DNA of 64,000 nt from Massariosphaeria phaeospora (Eukaryota; Ascomycota; Dothideomycetes; Pleosporales), in NCBI GenBank assembly GCA_011032825.1, contig JAADJZ010000010.1:310001-374000 (forward strand). The letters run 5' to 3'. The notes under the pieces were generated by a model. That model had not been told where the DNA came from. It saw only the letters and a program-made list of their open reading frames with translations, and searched no databases. Both the position numbers and the translations under genes were made by a program. Every line of letters starts with the position of its first letter. Within the stretch, counting starts at the first letter, position 1. Positions 21,704 to 32,691 of this stretch are shown one piece after another.

Positions 21704-23865
21704 CTAGTTACTGATGGTGCAGCATAGTGGCGAGCAAGTCCTCGACCGACGCGCCGATGCCGACCTCGGCCATGTGCGAGATGTAGCTCGACGGCTGGTC
21801 GTTCTCAGGCGACCGCAGGACGGGGAACAGCGGCGGGGTGGCGGCGGCAGCGGCAGCCAAGTTCTCGACCAGCATGGCCATGGTCGCGCGTGCGAGCATG
21901 TCGAAGGCGTTGCGGTAGGGCACGGCGCAGGCCCAGCGTTCGGCGATGATGGACAGCAAGACGGCGTCGACGCGGAAGTGCGCGCACGCCTCGCCGCTCG
22001 ACCACAGGCAGTAGATGAAGGTGACACCACAGCCTCGTGAATCCCCTCGAGCGGCCCTCGCCCCAAATCTACCTCGCCTGCGCCGACTCGGCCTCGCTGC
22101 TCTGCACCTGTTACCGGCAGCTGTACGTCAGCAACCGGCTCACCGACACGTGGGCCAGCCTGCACAATGTCTTCCTCGGCGGTGGAGCAGCAGGATGGAG
22201 TGGTGGTAGCACCCCTCGAACCACTCGCGCGAGCCGAAGGCGTTGTTGTGCGCCTCGGTGGAGAGGAATTGCGCCGGCGACGAATCGAGCCAGTCGTCCA
22301 GCTCGCGCTTGAGCCCGTCGATGAGGCATGGGCGGGTCGCGTCCGCGTCGCCGCTCACCTGCGGGTAGATGGAGCGCTGGATCTTGGCCCAGATGCGACG
22401 CAGGCGGAGCGTGTGAATCGCGGCCGACATGGCGGTGCCGAGGGGGGTGACGTTTATGTCGTCGATGTCGAGGGGGAACTGTGGGTGGTGAGGATAAGAG
22501 ATGGACAAGATGGGCATTGGATGGAGGGTGGGATTCTCACCTCAACGTCGATGTCGCCGTCGCTGATGCCTTGCGGGCGGCCGAGCGAGACGGCGACGGC
22601 CCGGTCTAGGCTGTAGCAGCACCAGAAGACGCGCCGCCGGATCTGCGTCTTCAGGCAGTTCGAGTCGATCTTGTTCCACGTTATCTTCCTGTGCAGCCCC
22701 AGTTCGGTGCACTGTCGAAGAGCAAGCCCGGAAAGTAACCTATCCCCACGTCAGCATATCAACAGCAGGTACTCGGGTGTGGATGTGGGAAGGGGGTGAC
22801 GGTGCCAGACGGAGACGACCACTGGTGAGCGGATGGAGTACATTGCGCAGCAGAGGATAGCCTGAATGGACTCGAGAGTGTTGAGTTTGATTACGTGCTC
22901 AAACAAGCCCTCTGCTGAGGCAAAGAGACCTGGTTCAACATTAGCCATCGCATGCTTGGAGCACATGACACGCGCGTTGTCATGAACACGCACCTCTGGA
23001 AGATTACCGCCGGCAAGCGGGCCGGTCAGAGCTCCTACAGCCGACAAATACTTGGGGAGTCAACATGCGGTCGAGTTTGGGTTTGAGATCTTGGCTGATA
23101 CTGACCACGTAGACAAAGAATGCCTGGGCCGGGTCGGGCGAATAGCCGCCCTCGCACGCCTCGAGCACCTCGTTCTCCCACTGCAGGTAGGTCGGCTGGT
23201 GGATGAACGGGAACTGCGGATGGACCTGGTCGAAGTAGGCGGACGTCAACATGGTCGTGAAAGAGCGGCCGGGAAGCGGGACGGGATTGGACTTTGGGCG
23301 GAACTGGATGCCACTGTCGGCATAGCCGGACATGCTCAGGCCGGGCGCCTGCGTCCGGATTGCGCGGAGCGAGGCCGAGAAGACCTTTTTGAAAGAGTAG
23401 GTGGATGAGGCGCCAAAGTAGTGCGGGTCAGCGCCCACGGACCGGAGACACAGGAGCTCCATGTTGGCGGCATCGTCGCCGGCCGGAGTGGCCTCCGTTG
23501 CTGTAGTGGAGGCTGCAGTTGCCTGGGTGAATACGGTCGAGGCTGCTTCATCGGAGGAGGCGTGGATGGTGCTGGCGTCGCCGGCGTCGTTGGCGAGGCT
23601 CGTTGAGCAGCCGGCTGATGTACTGGTAGATGGATGTACGTCAATATCTCTCTCGGTAAGAGAATCGGAGAGACTGGAGGACACAAGGCGTCGAGGCGCG
23701 AGAGAGGTAGACCTTTGGTGGGAGAACTCGCTGACGTCTGATGGAGTAGCTCCAGGTGGTTGTGATTGTGCTGCCTCCTCTAGCTTTTGTTCGAGGTCGG
23801 CCACCTGTGCCTCGAGAGCGGCATTGTGGTTCTCGAGGGCGTCTAGGTACCCCCAGGACCAGACC
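21704..23865 (-). pseudogene. Fungal-specific transcription factor lacking its Zn2Cys6 end
   Basis: Minus-strand gene of the Zn2Cys6 regulator type, retaining the coiled dimerisation linker YLDALENHNAALEAQVADLE and the middle homology region (Fungal_trans, PF04082). Exon pieces include 23804-23111 (FDQVHPQFPFIHQPTYLQWE), the segment around 22920-22850 (EHVIKLNTLESIQAILCCAM), 22650-22545 (FWCCYSLDRAVAVSLGRPQG then ISDGDIDVE) and 22480-22190 (FPLDIDDINV). After YHHSILLLHR near 22190 the frame breaks; it recovers as FIYCLWSSGEACAHFRVDAV to 21708. The N-terminal six-cysteine cluster should lie just upstream of the linker, but the sequence turns unrelated at about 23862 and the MFS start codon follows 24 bp later. 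No ATG opens the remaining frame. I infer loss by rearrangement plus later decay. Confidence 0.72.
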
Positions 23866-23885
23866 GGACATTACCATAGCCCAAC

Positions 23886-25538
23886 ATGGCCGAAACAGCA
23901 AAGAAGCCGCTTGACGTGGCGATACCTGAGGCCGGCAAGGTCGCGAGCCAGACTCAAGGGAGCATTGCCGTCGTCGACAGCACCTACTAACTCGGCAAGT
24001 TTGGCTTCCAGGGCGACGACGTGGCCATCGCCCTGCACCAGTACTCGCCCGGCAGCGCGCTCGAGAAGACGACGCTACGCAAGGTCGACTTGTACCAGAT
24101 TCCCATGCTGTGGATCATGTGTGTCATGGCCTACGTCGACCGGAGCAACATTGTTGGTTTTCCCCCTGGACGCATTTTCGATAAGCTCGTTACAATATAT
24201 TGACCGGATGACAGGGCAATGCCAACGCCGCTGGTATGAGCGACGATATCGGCCTGTCCGACAACAGTACGTGTTCAGTCTTGACTTACAAGTTACAACT
24301 GCACTCTCATTCGGTGCGTGTGACTAACACGATTCGGCCGAGCAGACTACTCTCTGTTGATGTCCCTCTTCTTTGTGGGCTACCTGATCTGGGAAGTCCC
24401 GTCCAACATGATCCTCTACCGCATCTCGCCCTCCTGGTACCTGTCTTGTCTGATGGCGGTGAGTTCATATCCTATCTGAGTGACGGCGCCTTGGTGCGGT
24501 GCAATGTTGGCCTGGAGCTGATATTTCGATATCAAGGTCTGGTGCGCTATCTGCTGCGCCATGTCCAAGGTGCGGAACGACAGGGACATGATCGTCGCGC
24601 GCTTCTTTTCGGGAATGGTCGAGGCCGGATTTTTCCCTGGTGTCCTGAGCAATGAGATCGGTAAGTAAGAGCGTGCAAGCGGACGTCGTGTCGAGCTGCC
24701 TAATATCAACATTCTGACACAAACAGGCAAACGCTTCAGTCTCTTCTACACGGCCATCTGCTTTGCGGGCGCAGCGTCAGGCCTAGTCGCCGGCGCCGTC
24801 ATCACGGGGCTCGAAGGCAAGAACGGCATGCAGGGCTTGCGCATCTACGTCTTCATCGTCATGTACATTGCGCAGAACAGCGCGACAAGCATCACTTACT
24901 TCGTGCCTACGGTGCTGAAGAGCATGGGCTACAAGGGCACCGCCGTGCAGTGGATGACGATTCCCATCTGGGCCGTAAGTCCATTCCCAATCCCTCTGCC
25001 ACATCACATCTTGGAACCCCGCTCACCAGATCTTCCCCCTCAGGTCGGCACCGCCGTGCTCCTCGTCCTCCCCCACACATCCGACAAGTACCGCGAGCGC
25101 CGCTGGCACATCGTCGGCAGCCTAACCGTCGCGTGGATTAGCGCCATCATCGGGCTAACCGTCGAAGGCCACGACAAGCTGCGCTACGCCTTCATGTGCC
25201 TGTACATCGGCGGGCTGTACCCAACCGCGCCGCTGATCCTCAGCTGGGCGTCGGAGACGCTCGCGCTGCCGGCCGAGAAGCGCGCCGTGTCCATCGCCGT
25301 CATCAACAGCATCGGCGTCTGCTCCGCCATCTACTCGAGCTACTTCTGGCCGTCGGCCGACGCCCCGCGCTATACCATGGACTTTGCCTGCGTTGTCAGC
25401 TTCATCGGCATCTCTATTATCACCGCTGCGCTGGCGCCCGTTATTTTTCGTGTCTTGCCAAAGTATACGACGCGCGCGGGGCGGGAGTTGTATGCGGAGA
25501 ACGAGCTCGAGAGGGAGAGGGATGCCAGGCAGATCTGA
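23886..25538 (+). pseudogene. MFS transporter (anion:cation symporter type), degenerate
   Basis: Homologous to the Dal5/Tna1-like family of major-facilitator permeases. The ATG at 23886 opens MAETAKKPLDVAIPEAGKVA, but TAA at 23988-23990 stops it after 34 codons; coding-like sequence continues in the same frame (KTTLRKVDLYQIPMLWIMCV). Introns with good signals follow (near 24152, 24269, 24460, 24661 and 24976). Recognisable parts are GNANAAGMSDDIGLSDN, FFVGYLIWEVPSNMILYRIS, ARFFSGMVEAGFFPG and the second half (SATSITYFVPTVLKSMGYKG onward), ending at 25538. Between GLEGKNGMQG and LRIYVFIVMY roughly 120-130 residues normally present (TM6 and the central loop) are missing without a frameshift. 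A shorter product from ATG 24021 is conceivable but would lack that core. Confidence 0.72.
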
Positions 25539-26167
25539 AGTGTTGGGCTGCATATACCGAGCCGACTCTTGTTGTGATTGTTTGATTTGATATTCGGTGG
25601 TGCAGGTGAAGGTCCCCGTCACGTGATCAGTCCAATCTCCTCATCTTGAATAATATCATATACTTGACAGTTATTTGTTTGAGTTTAACTACTACTTATA
25701 TCTTTTTTCTTTACAGATCACATTTAGATATCAAACAAGTTTGAGCTGACCGATAAGAACCTCACGCGTGACCCGATGGCAAAACCATCTTCGCACGATA
25801 CGCTAAGCGAAATCCTTATTCTCTGTACATGAATACTTTTTTATTCGGCAACTAGGTAGTCCAACACTGCCGACGTAGGAGTTCACGGACACGCGTGATG
25901 GTTAAGGCGCTACCTCCGCGCATTCTCACGCACGCTATATCTAACACGTACGCTTTGTGGGGATCATGGTACTGTACAGACGGTACTTTACACATTTCGC
26001 ACACGTTTCATGACTACGGACTTTTGCTATAGAGACTGGAGTTTAATAAACAGCACTGCTACGGCTGGCTGTGTGTCTATACGTCTATCTGGGTATTTAT
26101 TACATGAACAATCAATGGCAAGCACATGCCCGAAAGTGGCGAGATAAGGTCATGTTTCTATTACAAC
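25539..26167. other. Gene-free AT-rich spacer
   Basis: No ORF, repeat or RNA gene that I can support. Confidence 0.5.
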
Positions 26168-29037
26168 TTACAGCCCGGCCGCAGCCTTTACCTTTTCAGT
26201 GAAGTTGCCGATAGCGTTGTCGTCGTGGTGGAGGAACTCGACGGGGGCCTGGTGGTCGCCGACGTAGCCGACGTAGCCGACGCCGCCGACTGCCTTGTCT
26301 ATGTGGCGGAGGGAGTTAGTGCATTGTTTGTCCTCGAGTCCAAGTAAAAAACACGTGGTTTTTGGTTCGAACTTACAGTAGCCCGTCTTCCGGAGTATGT
26401 CGTCGGGCAGCCTGCGCGCGACGTCAAGGGGCGTCGAGAGCACCTCCTCCTGGTGTTTCCGGAAGTCGTCGCGCTGGCCGAAGACGGCGAATATTGTGCG
26501 CAGCGCGTCGGGGTCCGTCTGGTCGCACTTGTCGGCGGAGCCGGCGTGGTAGCATGCATTTTCACCGTGTTAAAGACACTGGAGAGATGGGATTGGGATT
26601 GGGAAGGGGGAACGTACAGCCGAGGGTGAAGAGGGCGGAACCGGGGGCCATCTCGGCGTAACGACTCCGACCCGCGCCGCAGCTTTCAAGTATTCAGCGT
26701 TTCCCTCTTCAGCTATGACCTTGCGTAGCAGCTGGCACGTTTCGCGGAAGCGCGTCGGCTGCTGCCGCGGCGCCCCTGCCACTCCAGACAACATATGCGC
26801 CACGGGGATGAGCGCAACGTCGACATCGCAATCCTGCGGCGAATACTCTAGAGGCGAACGCAGCACGCAGACGCGCTGGACGCGCCGCAAGAACTCGACA
26901 CATCGGCGGTTCAGCGTCAGCAGGTCGAAGCGCAATGCGAACTCATCCGCCTTCATTGCCTGCTTGAAGACCGCGAGGCACTGCAAGGGCGTGAGGATCT
27001 GCCGGCCTTTCTTCTTGCCGGCCAACGGGTTTGCGAAACAGCCTAGGTCGTCTGCATCGAGGTACTTTTTGACGAGGGCCTCCAACATGACGCCGGGGTT
27101 GTTAGTGGCACGTGCATCTTTTGTGTCTTGCCCCGAGTTCCATTGAGACGCCTGGGCATAGCGAACGATGCTGAAGGATTTGCGGATGCGGGAGCGGTTT
27201 GTGTTTGTTGGGAGATGGCCTCGCGCTACCCACCGGTGGGCCGGGCCGGGGTGGTTTCTTGTTAGTACAGCCGCGGACGTGCCCATGGCAAGCTCGAATC
27301 TGGAGTGGCATTGCTGGATCAGCTCCGGCTTGCCTCCCACAAAGATCCATGGCTCTCCATGCATGTCTATAATGTAGTCCATATCAGCCCACCTGGGGTA
27401 GGCAGATGCTTGGTGCGTCAGTTGTGCGGCATGTTTTAGAAAGATTGTAGCTTTGAGTGCGTTTTGGTGTCCTGCAAGATCAATCCCCAATTGATGGCAT
27501 CGGACAAGCCACTTCTGTAGAAGGAGCCCACAAAACATAGGATGGTTTTCGAAAAGAAAATAGTCCCCCCAGTCGTATCTATCGAAACTGTCCTTGAAAT
27601 AGTATTTCTTCATGCCTTGGATGATGTCAGTCTTAACCAACTCTTTCAAGGATTCAATGATATCGGCCACGACTGGATTATTGAGGCGGTGCCAGGCATC
27701 GATGTCGTTTGTTTGCCCGAAGTCGTGACAATCTTGCAGCGCGACGAGGAGCCAGTCGGTTTCCTTCCTAAAGTCCGCCAATCCTCTCTTAACCTCAGAT
27801 TTTAACTCTCGGTGGGTGTCGAGAAAGAGCTGCACCGCGAAAACAGCCCACATATAGAATTTCTTCTTATTACGCATCACACACACCGCCTGTACAAGCC
27901 CATCCCTGTTTGTGGAGAACTCGGCCTTTTTCTCCTCGTTGCAACTAGTACCAGTCGCTATGCCTACGAGGCTGAGTTGTGACAGACATCGTAACAACAC
28001 CTCTTCGTCTTGTCTCAACGAGACATCTTAGAACCAAGGAAATGGTAACGTGCTGGTACTGTAGAACTGGCGTAGAATATGTAGAATGCGGTCGCAGAAG
28101 AATGTTTTTGATGACAGGCGGAGCCCATCAGACTCATAGGTAGCGAAATGTTCCGTCTGGTTTTGAATAGTAGCTTTCGAGTTCGGATCGCAGTAGCTCT
28201 GATACAGATACGCTATCACTTCGTGGTGTTGCTCGAATCGGGGGAAGTCATCAATGAAAGTTTCGTTGAGACGGCGCATAACGTCAATAGCCGTGTCCAT
28301 GACCGTTGCTGTGGTAGTCAGGGTCGTGCGACGGTGCCTATATTCTCGCCAGGTTCGTCGAACAAAGATGCGGATATCGGTGAGATCTTTGATGAAGCAA
28401 AAGACCGCGAACGATACATCCTCTGTTGACGTTCCAGCCGGTAGGAGTCTGCTGTGTTTTTCGTTGGTTGGGACGCGTTGTCGAGACCAAAGTCCGTATC
28501 CGAACAATCTTCCACATCGAGGTGTTCGAAGATATTGGCTGACGGAAGACCGTTGACGTCTTGACCTTTCCCTCCAGTGCGCTTTGCATCTTTCTTTTCC
28601 TTCAGCGGGAGTAAAGCATCGTATGACTCTTCCAATATGGAAATAAAATACTGATAGCCGTCATTATGTGTCTTGTTTGTAGTCGTCTCATCTGTTTGGT
28701 GGGCCTGATACCAAGCCGCGCAGCTTTTGCGAGCCGGAATAACGTCTTTCAGTACCACGAGTATAAATGGTGGGACTCTGGCGCTTTTATCTGTCGTAAT
28801 AGCGTCTGTTAAGCGACTAATAAGACCCATAGGAACTGCATGTGTCTTCGGGTATCTGTTCGGGTTGTTTCTCTTCTTGCCGTTCTGCTTGCCACGATCC
28901 TCGCGTATGCTGTCACCATCGAAAACGTCGTCGACAGCTCTGGTAGCCCTCGCGGTTGTGGCGAGCCACTGAACGAAGGTCTTAGTGCCGCTTTTGTACC
29001 TTCTGTATGTGTCGACCAGGAGAGGTGAGAGCCCCAT
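26168..29037 (-). pseudogene. DUF6604-type fungal protein, disrupted
   Basis: The N-terminus MGLSPLLVDTYRRYKSGTKT then FVQWLATTARA matches the start of fungal DUF6604 proteins, as does FCFIKDLTDIRIFVRRTWRE further on. The function of this family is unknown. Frame 1 runs from 29037 to about 28450. Coding continues in another frame from about 28480 (EDVSFAVFCF), which needs either a frameshift or a long intron with a weak GTCAAG donor. An in-frame TAA at 28028-28030 (PWF*DVSLRQDEE) interrupts a frame otherwise open to 26570 (IAEEGNAEYLKAAA). Further exon-like sequence at about 26530-26168 (PLDVARRLPDDILRKTGYYK, intron GTAAGT...CATAG, then KAVGGVGYVGYVGDH) may be its C-terminus or a separate small gene. 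Two independent lesions make a pseudogene most likely; sequencing error is the alternative. Confidence 0.6.
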
Positions 29038-29663
29038 GGTGGAAAGCTCGGCGAAACGAATCGTATACAGTTGAGTGGAAATTGTTGGTGGAGGTGGGGT
29101 AAAAAAAGCAGAAAAGCCCTAGAAGATATAACGCAGTTAATTGAGGCGGTGAAGATAGGAAATCGCTGGTGAAGGTAAAAGTGCGGGCGAGAGACGTTTA
29201 CTCGTATAATCTGGTGGTGAACGGATTTGTCGATCTCTCTCCATAAAGGATAGCGTTGCTGGAGGTTACGGGAGGATGGTTTTAGCCCTGTGTTTGCCTG
29301 CTTCCGCAACAGAAGCCGTTTGAAGAGTCAGGAGAGAAGCACACGCGATCCTACATGAAGCAAAGATCGACAAATCCGTTTACCACTAGATTATACGGTA
29401 AGCCTTGAAGGTTGCTAGCGCGTGATGTGCGCAGTCTAGTCTCAGTTATCGTAAAAGTGGCGGGGAAGTGATGAGGACGAATCGAGCTAGCAGCGAGTTT
29501 AACAACCTCCCGCGACAACAGCTAGCTTTTGAATTGAAATCTTCGCGAAAGGCGAAGAGGAAAAGCATTTAGGACACAAAATCCAACGGCGGCGTACAAG
29601 GATCTTGATGTCAACTCGAATACCAAGACTTGTGTATGACATTGTGGCCAATGCCACCCGGTC
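29038..29663. other. Intergenic with MITE-like inverted repeat
   Basis: Non-coding apart from the 34-bp inverted repeat described separately. Confidence 0.5.
29203..29397. mobile_element. MITE-like element with 34-bp terminal inverted repeats
   Basis: Arm 29203-29236 (CGTATAATCTGGTGGTGAAC then GGATTTGTCGATCT) is the reverse complement of 29364-29397 with two mismatches, both transitions. The 127-bp interior has no ORF. A target-site duplication is not obvious. Arm length and total size (195 bp) fit a non-autonomous DNA transposon, but a single copy cannot prove it. Confidence 0.55.
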
Positions 29664-30332
29664 CTATATCTGAATATCAAAGCTCGTCCCACAGCCACAA
29701 CTACTCGTCGCGCCCGGAATCCCCGTAACAATAAACTGACTCCCAATTAACTCCATAGTATAATCCACCGTACTCCCATGGAGCAACTCGAGACTCGCCT
29801 CGTCAATCACAACCTTCGCGCCCTTGTCCCCCTCAAACACGGTATCCTCTTCCGTCGGCGGCACCTTGGACATGTCTATGAGCGACATGAGGTACTGGAA
29901 GCCGTGGCACCCGCCACTTTCGACGGCGATCCGTAAGGCGAGGGCGGGGTTCTTGTCGGTGTTGGAGATGGCGGAGAGGCGGTTCGCGGCGCGTGGGGAG
30001 AGGGAGATGGTCATGGAGACGCCGTCTTCAGTTGTTCGCGGGTTTTGGATTGCGTGGGCGGGTTGGCTGGTAGAGGCGGTGGCAAGGGTTCGGCGGGGGG
30101 TTGGCTGGCTCCTCGAAGAAGGCGAGAAAGACGGTATGAGAGCTGATGTTGATCTCAAAGCCGTTCGTTGTGTGGACGGCGCCAGGAAGTCGAGATATAG
30201 CGATGTGGCGGCAGTTGCATGGTATGCTCGCAATTGTGTAGGGATGAGACGTCGAGAACGCACGGCGCTCCTTGTTGGGGCTCTCTGCGCCGCTCGGAAG
30301 CACGATGCGCACAAGGTGGACGGGGAAGCCAT
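29664..30332 (-). CDS. ISA2: Mitochondrial Fe-S cluster assembly protein, IscA/HesB type
   Basis: Predicted 222-aa A-type Fe-S scaffold acting in mitochondria for [4Fe-4S] delivery. It is a single exon; the start is the ATG of MASPSTLCASCFRAAQRAPT (upstream in-frame codons are not ATG). The first ~100 residues are Arg/Ser/Thr-rich and suit a mitochondrial presequence. The HesB-like domain begins near SMTISLSPRAANRLSAI and keeps the three ligating cysteines in ESGGCHGFQY and SSCGCGTSF at the C-terminus. The presequence length and GGCHGFQYLM favour Isa2 over Isa1; this is a judgement from pattern only. Confidence 0.9.
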   Translation of the reverse strand: MASPSTLCASCFRAAQRAPTRSAVRSRRLIPTQLRAYHATAATSLYLDFLAPSTQRTALRSTSALIPSFSPSSRSQPTPRRTLATASTSQPAHAIQNPRTTEDGVSMTISLSPRAANRLSAISNTDKNPALALRIAVESGGCHGFQYLMSLIDMSKVPPTEEDTVFEGDKGAKVVIDEASLELLHGSTVDYTMELIGSQFIVTGIPGATSSCGCGTSFDIQI

Positions 30333-30622
30333 TGTTACCACAAACGAGAATGGGAGATGCAGTGTTGACGATGGGAAGGATGAGGACGAAAGATGGACGT
30401 CAGAAGCTGATCAATGCGAAGGCGGCAACCAGCGGCAAAATCACGCTTACATAACGGGCCTCGTTGCAACCCCGCGGCGACCTGCCCCGCTTGGCCCAGT
30501 GACAGCAAGACAGCACGACAGCGACACAGCAAACAAGCTTCACATGGCCCCGTAGTCTGTAGACCTCTCTTCCACCCCGCTTCGACAGCGCTTCGACAGC
30601 CAGCCCGCGGCTCCTTAATGGG

Positions 30623-32304
30623 ATGTTTAAACTAAAGCACCCGTTCCTGAGTCTGGTCGACGCCGCCGAACTGTGCTCCGCCCAACTGGCACGCAACGAG
30701 GACGCCGCCGATCCCCTGAGTCGTCTGCGCGAGGAGTTCATTGTCCCGAAGAAGGCCGACTTGCAGAACAAGGCCTACGGACCTGCTGAACGGAAGGCAG
30801 TAGACGGCGTAGACGAAGGCACTACAGAAGAAGACCGGGATGAAGAGTCCATATATCTCTGCGGGAACTCGCTAGGCCTGCAACCCCGCCGGACGAAGGA
30901 CTATGTTCTAAAGTACCTGGACACGTGGGCCACGAAAGGCGTCTTCGGCCACTTCAAGCAGTTCGAGGGCGGGTTTCCACCGTGGCTCCACCTCGACGAT
31001 GCGCTCAAGGACCAGACGGCCAAGATCGTAGGGGCGCTGCCGAGCGAAGTTGTAGTCATGGAGACGTTGACGGCGAATCTGCATCTGTTGATGGCGAGCT
31101 TCTACAAGCCGACGAAGGATCGGTATAAGATAATCATCGAGGGCAAGGCGTTTCCGAGCGACCATGTAAGACTTCACTTCATCTTGCCTGGCTTTGCGCT
31201 GATACGTGTCAGTACGCGGCGCTCTCACAACTGGCGCACCACAACCTCCCCCCATCCGCCCTTATCACGATAGCTCCGCCCTCTGATGACTCCCCGTATC
31301 TCTCCACCGAGCACATACTGTCCACCATATCCCAACATGCGGCCACGACCGCGCTCGTCCTGCTCCCAGGCATACAATTCTACTCTGGCCAGTTCTTCGA
31401 CATCGAATTGATAACACGGCACTGCCACTCCCTTGGCCTGACAGTCGGGTGGGATCTGGCACACGCAGTTGGAAACGTCCCTTTGAAGTTGCATGACTGG
31501 AATGTTGACTTCGCAGCATGGTGCAACTACAAGTACATGAACGGAGGTCCTGGAACAATAGGCGGATTATTTGTGCACGACAAGCACGGAAAAGTGGAAG
31601 ATCTGCCTGCTAATGACAAAGCAGAGATACCGGCCAACGGAGATGCTAAGCACGACGACACCACGCAACTAACCTACAGACCACGATTGAGCGGTTGGTG
31701 GGGCGGCGACAAGAACAGCAGATTTTACATGGAGAACGTCTTCGTCCCGATGCCAGGAGCCAGCGGTTTCCAGCTCAGCAACCCCAGCGCCTTGGACATG
31801 ACAGCCGTCTTCGCCTCCCTCGACATCTTCGCCCTCACCACCATCGACGCCCTTCGAACACGCAGCCTACGGATGACCGCCTATCTCGAAGCACGGCTGC
31901 TACACTATCCCGGCGGACGCATGCCCCCTTACAAGATCATCACCCCGTCCAACCCGGCCGAACGCGGCGCGCAGCTTAGCGTGTTTTTGGACACGGGGCT
32001 GCTGGATCATGTCCTGGAATACATCGAGGAGCATGGAGTCGTCGTGGACGAAAGGAAGCCGAACGTACTGCGTATCGCGCCTGCTCCGCTGTATAATTCA
32101 TACTGGGACTTGCATCGGTTTATGAAAGTGTTCCATGAGGCGTGCGAGAAGGCGTTGGAGTTGGTAGATAGCGAGAAGAAAGGAGACGGCGTGGAGAACA
32201 AGAAGGCTGTAGATGGTGCAGACGGAGCGAGGGCTGGAGAGACTACGACGAGAGCGGACGACGTGGACGGCGCTCCGAGACAAAGCGCAATTCCTTCCGT
32301 GTGA
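30623..32304 (+). CDS. BNA5: Kynureninase
   Basis: PLP-dependent hydrolase that cleaves 3-hydroxykynurenine to 3-hydroxyanthranilate and alanine in the tryptophan-to-NAD pathway (cytosol). Exons 30623-31165 and 31213-32304 (donor CAT|GTAAGA, acceptor GTCAG|TACG) give 544 aa and join [16 protein letters not shown]. Visible family features are [58 protein letters not shown] with the PLP lysine (NYKYMNGG), RLSGWWGGD, and [17 protein letters not shown] near the end. The last ~40 residues are a charged low-complexity tail beyond the usual family end. It is divergent from ISA2, with about 290 bp between the two start codons. Confidence 0.95.
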
Positions 32305-32691
32305 AGCAACGAACCAGCAACATTTTCGATTCGGTTCTATAATAGGGTGGTATCTGTTTTGCACAAATCTCCGCCCAACGGCCGCTTTTTGGCCACCGTT
32401 CAAACGACGTTTAATTCTCGTATATACCCAAGCAACGCTATTAGGTAGACATCAGCAATCCATTTTGAGTTATATGGAGCATTCAAGTCTCATATATATT
32501 GGTTGGTATAGGTGGTGCAAAAAGACATTGAATTGGACAGCGAGGACATTACGTAGGTATCCAATCAAACCCCGTCATCAAAAGTAAGGAAGCCCATAAT
32601 CCAAGAGCCCTCTACTCCAGAAATGCCACAAGAACGCCGTCGCCTATCCAGCACACTACCTACGTCGAAATTCCAAGACTCTCCACACCGT
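32305..32691. other. Convergent 3' region, BNA5 and POL1
   Basis: 3' flanks of two convergent genes; nothing else seen. Confidence 0.5.

Noticed and set aside
23461..24327. 288-codon plus-strand ORF covering the regulator's 5' part and the MFS start
   Set aside because: Antisense shadow of the regulator exon, reading out of frame through the transporter.
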